DNA of 10,033 bases. Origin: Prevotellaceae bacterium UBA4301. Its GTDB lineage: Bacteria > Bacteroidota > Bacteroidia > Bacteroidales > Bacteroidaceae. Under the pieces are notes generated by a model that saw nothing but the letters and a program-made list of their open reading frames with translations, was not told where the DNA came from and made no database searches. Position 1 is the stretch's first letter, and each line of letters starts with the position of its first letter. The position numbers were made by a program, and so were the translations under genes. The stretch lies in assembly GCA_002395775.1 (NCBI GenBank), contig DGUV01000053.1, positions 1-10,033 on the forward strand. The letters run 5' to 3'. Shown piece after piece: positions 6,668 to 10,033 of this stretch.

Positions 6668-6731
6668 AATTATCTATTTTCGATTATCTATTATTCATTG
6701 TCCATTAGCTAATGGTCGCAGTCATTAGCTA
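6668..6731. repeat. Spacer with palindrome and short direct repeats between ribBA and the aminotransferase gene
   Basis: CCATTAGCTAATGG (6702-6715) is a perfect 14-bp palindrome. CATTAGCTA occurs at 6703-6711 and again at 6723-6731, where it includes the ribBA stop codon. ATTATCTATT occurs at 6669-6678 and 6683-6692. TTCATTGTCCATT (6694-6706) differs by one base from a word in the 1787-1902 spacer. No TAnnTTTG promoter box and no T-run after the palindrome are seen. Confidence 0.6.
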
Positions 6732-7928
6732 TAACTTATGTCCCATACGGAGTTTCTTGGTCTCCAGATAACGGCGATTGAATTCGTTGGGCTCGATGAC
6801 AATGGGCACATTCTCCACAATCTCAAGTCCATAAGCTTCAAGGCCCACCCGCTTCACGGGATTGTTGGTGATGAGGCGAAGTTTGGTCACTCCCAGCGAG
6901 CGCAGAATCTGAGCACCTACACCATAGTCCCGCTCATCGGGCTGGAAACCCAGATGAATGTTGGCATCCACTGTGTCATCGCCCTGCTCCTGCAACTTGT
7001 AGGCGGCTATCTTATTCATCAGACCTATGCCGCGACCCTCCTGGCTAAGATAGACCACGACGCCCTTGCCCTCCTTCTCGATGAGGTCCATGGCCTTGTG
7101 CAACTGCTCGCCGCAGTCGCAACGCTTGCTGCCAAAGATGTCGCCAGTCATGCAACTCGAATGCATGCGCACCAGTATGGGTTCGTCCTGCTTCCACTCT
7201 CCTTTGAAAAGGGCCACATGTTCAAGTCCGTTGCTCTTCTGCCGGAAGGGCACGATACGGAAATGTCCGTGTTCGGTGGGCATGTCGGCCTCGACACCCT
7301 TCTCCACCAGCGATTCGCGCTGCAAACGATAGGAGATGAGGTCCTTGATGGTGATGATGCGCATCCCGTGTTTCTTGGCCACCACCTGCAACTGGGGCAT
7401 GCGTGCCATGGTGCCATCCTCATTCAGAATCTCGATGAGGGCCGAAGCGGGTTGCAGGCCGGCCAGGCGAGCCAGGTCAATGGCTGCCTCAGTGTGTCCA
7501 GCCCTACGAAGCACACCCTTGTCCTGGGCATAAAGCGGATTGATGTGGCCGGGCCTTCCGAAATCGGCAGGTTTGCGGTTGGGGTCGGCCAAGGCACGGA
7601 TGGTGGCAGCACGGTCATGGGCACTGACGCCGGTCGTACAGCCTTCCAGCAAATCAACCGTCACCGTGAAGGGGGTGCCCAGCATGGAGGTATTCTCTTC
7701 CACCTGATGGGGCAACTGCAACTCCTCGGCCCGACTGATGGTGATAGGTGCGCACAACACTCCTCGACCATTTTGCAACATGAAATTCACCTTCTCGGGG
7801 GTGATGGTTTCGGCTGCAGTGATGAAGTCGCCTTCGTTTTCACGGTCTTCATCGTCAACCACAATGACAAACTTTCCTTGTCGGAAATCCTCAATGGCCA
7901 GTTCAATGTTTTTTAAGTTCTCGCTCAT
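6729..7928 (-). CDS. ribBA: Bifunctional 3,4-dihydroxy-2-butanone-4-phosphate synthase / GTP cyclohydrolase II
   Basis: The 399-residue protein joins the two enzymes that open riboflavin synthesis. Residues 1-202 are the RibB domain, which makes 3,4-dihydroxy-2-butanone 4-phosphate from ribulose 5-phosphate; it has the acidic metal-binding loop DDEDRENEGDF (25-35), SAHDRAATI and RRAGHTEAAIDLARLAG (141-157). Residues from about 207 form the RibA domain, which opens GTP; it has the zinc cysteines C259, C270 and C272 in SSCMTGDIFGSKRCDCG, QEGRGIGL (296-303), DERDYGVGA (331-339) with the likely catalytic Arg333, and TNNPVKR. Both active sites look complete and the length is normal. Its ATG overlaps the permease stop codon by 4 bases (ATGA), which implies translational coupling. 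That leaves no room for an FMN riboswitch directly upstream, so flavin control, if any, acts elsewhere. Confidence 0.98.
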   Translation of the reverse strand: MSENLKNIELAIEDFRQGKFVIVVDDEDRENEGDFITAAETITPEKVNFMLQNGRGVLCAPITISRAEELQLPHQVEENTSMLGTPFTVTVDLLEGCTTGVSAHDRAATIRALADPNRKPADFGRPGHINPLYAQDKGVLRRAGHTEAAIDLARLAGLQPASALIEILNEDGTMARMPQLQVVAKKHGMRIITIKDLISYRLQRESLVEKGVEADMPTEHGHFRIVPFRQKSNGLEHVALFKGEWKQDEPILVRMHSSCMTGDIFGSKRCDCGEQLHKAMDLIEKEGKGVVVYLSQEGRGIGLMNKIAAYKLQEQGDDTVDANIHLGFQPDERDYGVGAQILRSLGVTKLRLITNNPVKRVGLEAYGLEIVENVPIVIEPNEFNRRYLETKKLRMGHKL

Positions 7929-9841
7929 ATATTGTTGAGTATTTTATGATCAATTCGGTTGATTATATTCTGGGCTTCGGCCTGTATGACATTCATGTCG
8001 CGAAGCAAGCGGAGGCGATAGCGCCATATGCGTAGGAAGAAGAACAATCCCATCGGGAAGAAGATTCCTGCTGCCATGTTGCGACGGGCATTGCGGAAGG
8101 GACGGGTATGGGCATCGGGCACCAATACGGGCAGTTCGTTTAGTCGCGTCAGGACCATGGCATCGGTGCTGTTGTGCAGTTCCTCGACAATTGCCTCCAG
8201 GCGGTTGTTAATATCAATCACCGCCGTATCTTCCTCATATTCAAAGAATATCCTCCTGTAGTTAGGCATGTGCACGAGGTGATGCTCCTCTGTGTAGTTC
8301 TTGCAATCGGCCTGAAGTTGCAAGAGCTCTTCACGCACCTTGGCATAATCCGGGTCGTTGATGATGACCTCCTTACGGTTCAGTTTGCGCGACTCACGCA
8401 GACCAAACAGACGCATCAGGAAGAGACGGTAGCCATCAATATTGAACACTGCAGAATCCTGATTCGACTTGTAGGTAAGGAAAGCACCTATAGGAGCAAG
8501 GACCATGCTGCTCATCCACACACCAAAGGTGATGTCCAATGAACCACTCTTGGCAAGTTTCTCACCGTTGGCATTGATGATGTAATAGAAAATGAAGATG
8601 CTCACACTGATGATGACGGGCATGCCCAATCCGCCCTTGCGAATGATGGCACCCAAAGGAGCTCCGATAAAGAAGAATATGAGGCATGCCAAGGAATAGG
8701 TGAATTTGCGATGCTGTTCCACCTTGTGGAGGCGCAACACCCGATTGTCCTCGTCCGACATCAGTCTGCGGAATTCGTATTCAGCCTTCAGCTGACGCAC
8801 CTTTGTCGTGGAGGTTCGGAACGTGGATTGCAAAGTCTCGTGGTCGAGCGACATGAACAGGGAGTCGAAGGGCTGCGTCTCCGCCACCTTGGTCACAATT
8901 CGGGCTGAGTCTTTCGCTTCTTTTCCTGTCAAACTGCGGACCATCACGGTTCTTTGTTCCATATCATAGAGGGCACGCCCCGTACTGTCAATGCGATTTA
9001 CAAGGGAATCGATGCCCTCCCGAATAGCCTTCAGCCCCTTGGTGGATGCATTTCCTGCAAAAAGCGAAGCATCCATGACATTGAAATTACCGTCAAACTC
9101 TATCAGGTCCACTTCGTGGGCAAACGTTTCACGCATATAGGGCACAGAGGCCTTCATCATGTTTGCACTGCGTGCATCCATATTCCTGAAACGCTCTCCG
9201 CTGTACAGCGTGAGCATCAAGTGCATCTTGTCGGCAGTGCTTTGCAAACGAGCCGAATCTGCCAAGACAATCTGGGTATCCTCCTGCGCACTGGTGTTGT
9301 TGTATATCATCACCCCATACAAAAGCCCCGTCTTGGCATCTTTCCGTTCAACAAAGATGTTGTAACCAGGAATCTCGCCATAGAACACGCCCTCGGGGAT
9401 ATCCAACTCTGGTGACTTCTGCTTCATCGACCAGACCAATGCATAAAGTTTCTTTGCAGCCTCCGGACCTACGTTGTTCTGAAAATAGAAACTTCCCGCG
9501 CAAAGCAACACGACAAGGAACACCAAGGGTTGGAGGATGCGCAGCAAGGGGATGCCCGCAGCCTTCATGGCCAACAGCTCCAACTTCTCACCCATGTTTC
9601 CGAAGGTGATGAGCGAAGCCAACAATATGCCTGGAGGCAAAGCAGCGGGAACGAAAGTTAAAGCCATGTAGCCAAAGAACTTCCCCAGGACATTCACGGA
9701 AAGTCCCTTGCCAATGAGTTCGTCAATATAGCGCCAGGTGTATTGCATCATGAACACGAAAAGACAAATGAAGGATGTGGCGGCCAGTAATTGCAAAAAG
9801 GCCTTTACCACAAACATGTCTAACCGCTTCATTATTCTCAT
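7925..9841 (-). CDS. LptF/LptG-family permease (YjgP/YjgQ) with C-terminal extension
   Basis: The 638-residue membrane protein resembles the transmembrane subunits of the Lpt machine, which extracts lipopolysaccharide from the inner membrane with the ATPase LptB. Three membrane segments (about 14-33, 56-80, 100-120) come first. GEKLELLAMKAAGIPLLRILQP (84-105) has the pattern of the cytoplasmic coupling helix that docks LptB. A periplasmic region (121-379) is followed by three more segments (about 380-398, 406-424, 437-456). Beyond residue 460 come some 180 extra residues with a soluble stretch (YAKVREELLQLQADCKNYTEEH) and a seventh hydrophobic segment (588-604), absent from the roughly 360-residue E. 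coli LptF and LptG. I chose the start at 9841 because MRIMKRLDMF fits related N-termini; Met4 is an alternative. It is the first gene after a good promoter and overlaps ribBA by 4 bases. Whether it is LptF or LptG is not decidable here. Confidence 0.92.
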   Translation of the reverse strand: MRIMKRLDMFVVKAFLQLLAATSFICLFVFMMQYTWRYIDELIGKGLSVNVLGKFFGYMALTFVPAALPPGILLASLITFGNMGEKLELLAMKAAGIPLLRILQPLVFLVVLLCAGSFYFQNNVGPEAAKKLYALVWSMKQKSPELDIPEGVFYGEIPGYNIFVERKDAKTGLLYGVMIYNNTSAQEDTQIVLADSARLQSTADKMHLMLTLYSGERFRNMDARSANMMKASVPYMRETFAHEVDLIEFDGNFNVMDASLFAGNASTKGLKAIREGIDSLVNRIDSTGRALYDMEQRTVMVRSLTGKEAKDSARIVTKVAETQPFDSLFMSLDHETLQSTFRTSTTKVRQLKAEYEFRRLMSDEDNRVLRLHKVEQHRKFTYSLACLIFFFIGAPLGAIIRKGGLGMPVIISVSIFIFYYIINANGEKLAKSGSLDITFGVWMSSMVLAPIGAFLTYKSNQDSAVFNIDGYRLFLMRLFGLRESRKLNRKEVIINDPDYAKVREELLQLQADCKNYTEEHHLVHMPNYRRIFFEYEEDTAVIDINNRLEAIVEELHNSTDAMVLTRLNELPVLVPDAHTRPFRNARRNMAAGIFFPMGLFFFLRIWRYRLRLLRDMNVIQAEAQNIINRIDHKILNNI

Positions 9842-9871
9842 GTGCGTATGTACATAATTAATAAACGGCTA

Positions 9872-9902
9872 CAAAGGTACGAAATAAATGCCGACGACCG
9901 AA
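9872..9902 (-). promoter_or_regulatory. Bacteroides-type promoter of the permease-ribBA operon
   Basis: On the minus strand 9872-9879 reads TACCTTTG, an exact TAnnTTTG match, with TTCG (9899-9902) 19 bases upstream as a weaker -33 element. The expected start near 9865 gives a leader of about 24 bases. The -7 sequence is identical to that of the divergent tRNA promoter. Confidence 0.7.
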
Positions 9903-9940
9903 GCTTTTGTGTGTTAATAATAAAAAAAACGAGCAATTTC

Positions 9941-9971
9941 TTTGCAGATTCAGTTTTTTGCCCTACCTTTG
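9941..9971 (+). promoter_or_regulatory. Bacteroides-type promoter of the tRNA gene
   Basis: TTTG (9941-9944), a 19-base spacer and TACCTTTG (9964-9971) match both consensus elements exactly. Transcription should start near 9978, a dozen bases before the tRNA. Confidence 0.8.
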
Positions 9972-9990
9972 CAACCGCATTCGCGAAAAT

Positions 9991-10033
9991 GGCGGGATAG
10001 CTCAGCTGGTTAGAGCGTCGGATTCATAATCCG
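9991..10033 (+). tRNA. tRNA-Met (anticodon CAT), 5' part only
   Basis: The first 43 bases of a tRNA are present. The acceptor 5' strand is GGCGGGA (9991-9997), followed by TA and the D arm GCTC-AGCTGGTTA-GAGC (10000-10016). The anticodon stem starts TCGGA (10018-10022), the loop is TTCATAA with anticodon CAT at 10025-10027, and the stem closes TCCG at the window end. G at position 1 argues against initiator tRNA, which usually has an unpaired C1 in bacteria. Elongator tRNA-Met is the likeliest; tRNA-Ile with a lysidine-modified CAT cannot be ruled out without the 3' half. Confidence 0.9.

Noticed and set aside
6702..6715. Intrinsic terminator after ribBA
   Set aside because: The palindrome is AT-rich, has no loop and is not followed by a T-run on the transcribed strand.
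6738..7916. Plus-strand open frame of 392 codons opposite ribBA
   Set aside because: It mirrors ribBA almost end to end, with no family signature and no promoter, so it is a by-product of codon use in ribBA.
7929..8100. FMN riboswitch upstream of ribBA
   Set aside because: The sequence upstream of ribBA is permease coding sequence, the genes overlap by 4 bases, and no conserved FMN-aptamer blocks were seen.
9830..9841. Met4 (9832-9830) as the permease start
   Set aside because: Met1 at 9841 lies 24 bases from the promoter-predicted start site and gives an N-terminus like that of relatives. Met4 remains possible, but nothing favours it.
1..10033. CRISPR array, transposase, phage, toxin-antitoxin or defence genes
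   Set aside because: No spaced identical repeats, transposase motifs, integrase or nuclease signatures were found on either strand.

Overview
The window is chromosomal DNA from a member of the Bacteroidota, most likely order Bacteroidales (Bacteroides/Prevotella type). The evidence is that both promoters at the right end match the Bacteroides consensus (TTTG-like -33 and TAnnTTTG -7 boxes), that gene starts lack clear Shine-Dalgarno sequences, and that the protein families (MG2-domain envelope protein, DUF3108 protein, Ig-like lipoprotein beginning C-x-x-x-GTPDGGPYDETPP, long LptF/LptG-type permease, GH3-family ligase) are a typical Bacteroidales set. Genus is not resolved.

All seven protein genes lie on the minus strand and read right to left. 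The run starts just left of a partial, divergently transcribed tRNA with a CAT anticodon (9991 to the window end). Reading leftward: a 638-residue LptF/LptG-family permease (7925-9841); bifunctional riboflavin enzyme RibBA (6729-7928), joined to it by a 4-base ATGA overlap; a class I PLP aminotransferase (5471-6667) after a 61-base spacer; a GH3-family acyl-adenylating enzyme (3956-5467) 3 bases further on; an Ig-like (Big_5) lipoprotein (1903-3888); a DUF3108 periplasmic protein (956-1786); and the N-terminal 245 codons of an MG2-domain exported protein (1-737, continuing past the left edge). A promoter is visible for the permease and another for the MG2 gene. None is clear for the genes between, so permease-ribBA-aminotransferase-GH3, and perhaps the next two genes, may be one long transcription unit (inference).

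The right half is mostly core metabolism and envelope maintenance. The left part encodes exported proteins, and there repeat sequence presses on coding sequence. A GC-rich REP-like hairpin sits inside the signal-peptide region of the lipoprotein, with an inverted, diverged copy just upstream. An 8-bp tandem repeat lies in the signal peptide of the DUF3108 protein. A hairpin next to an AT-rich microrepeat lies inside the MG2 gene. A motif like TTCATTNNNAATT recurs three times on the same strand.

I see no CRISPR array, transposase, phage gene, toxin-antitoxin pair or defence system. The best candidates for a second look are the repeats inside the signal peptides, the GH3-aminotransferase pair, the C-terminal extension of the permease, and the unexplained inverted/direct-repeat structure upstream of the MG2 promoter.
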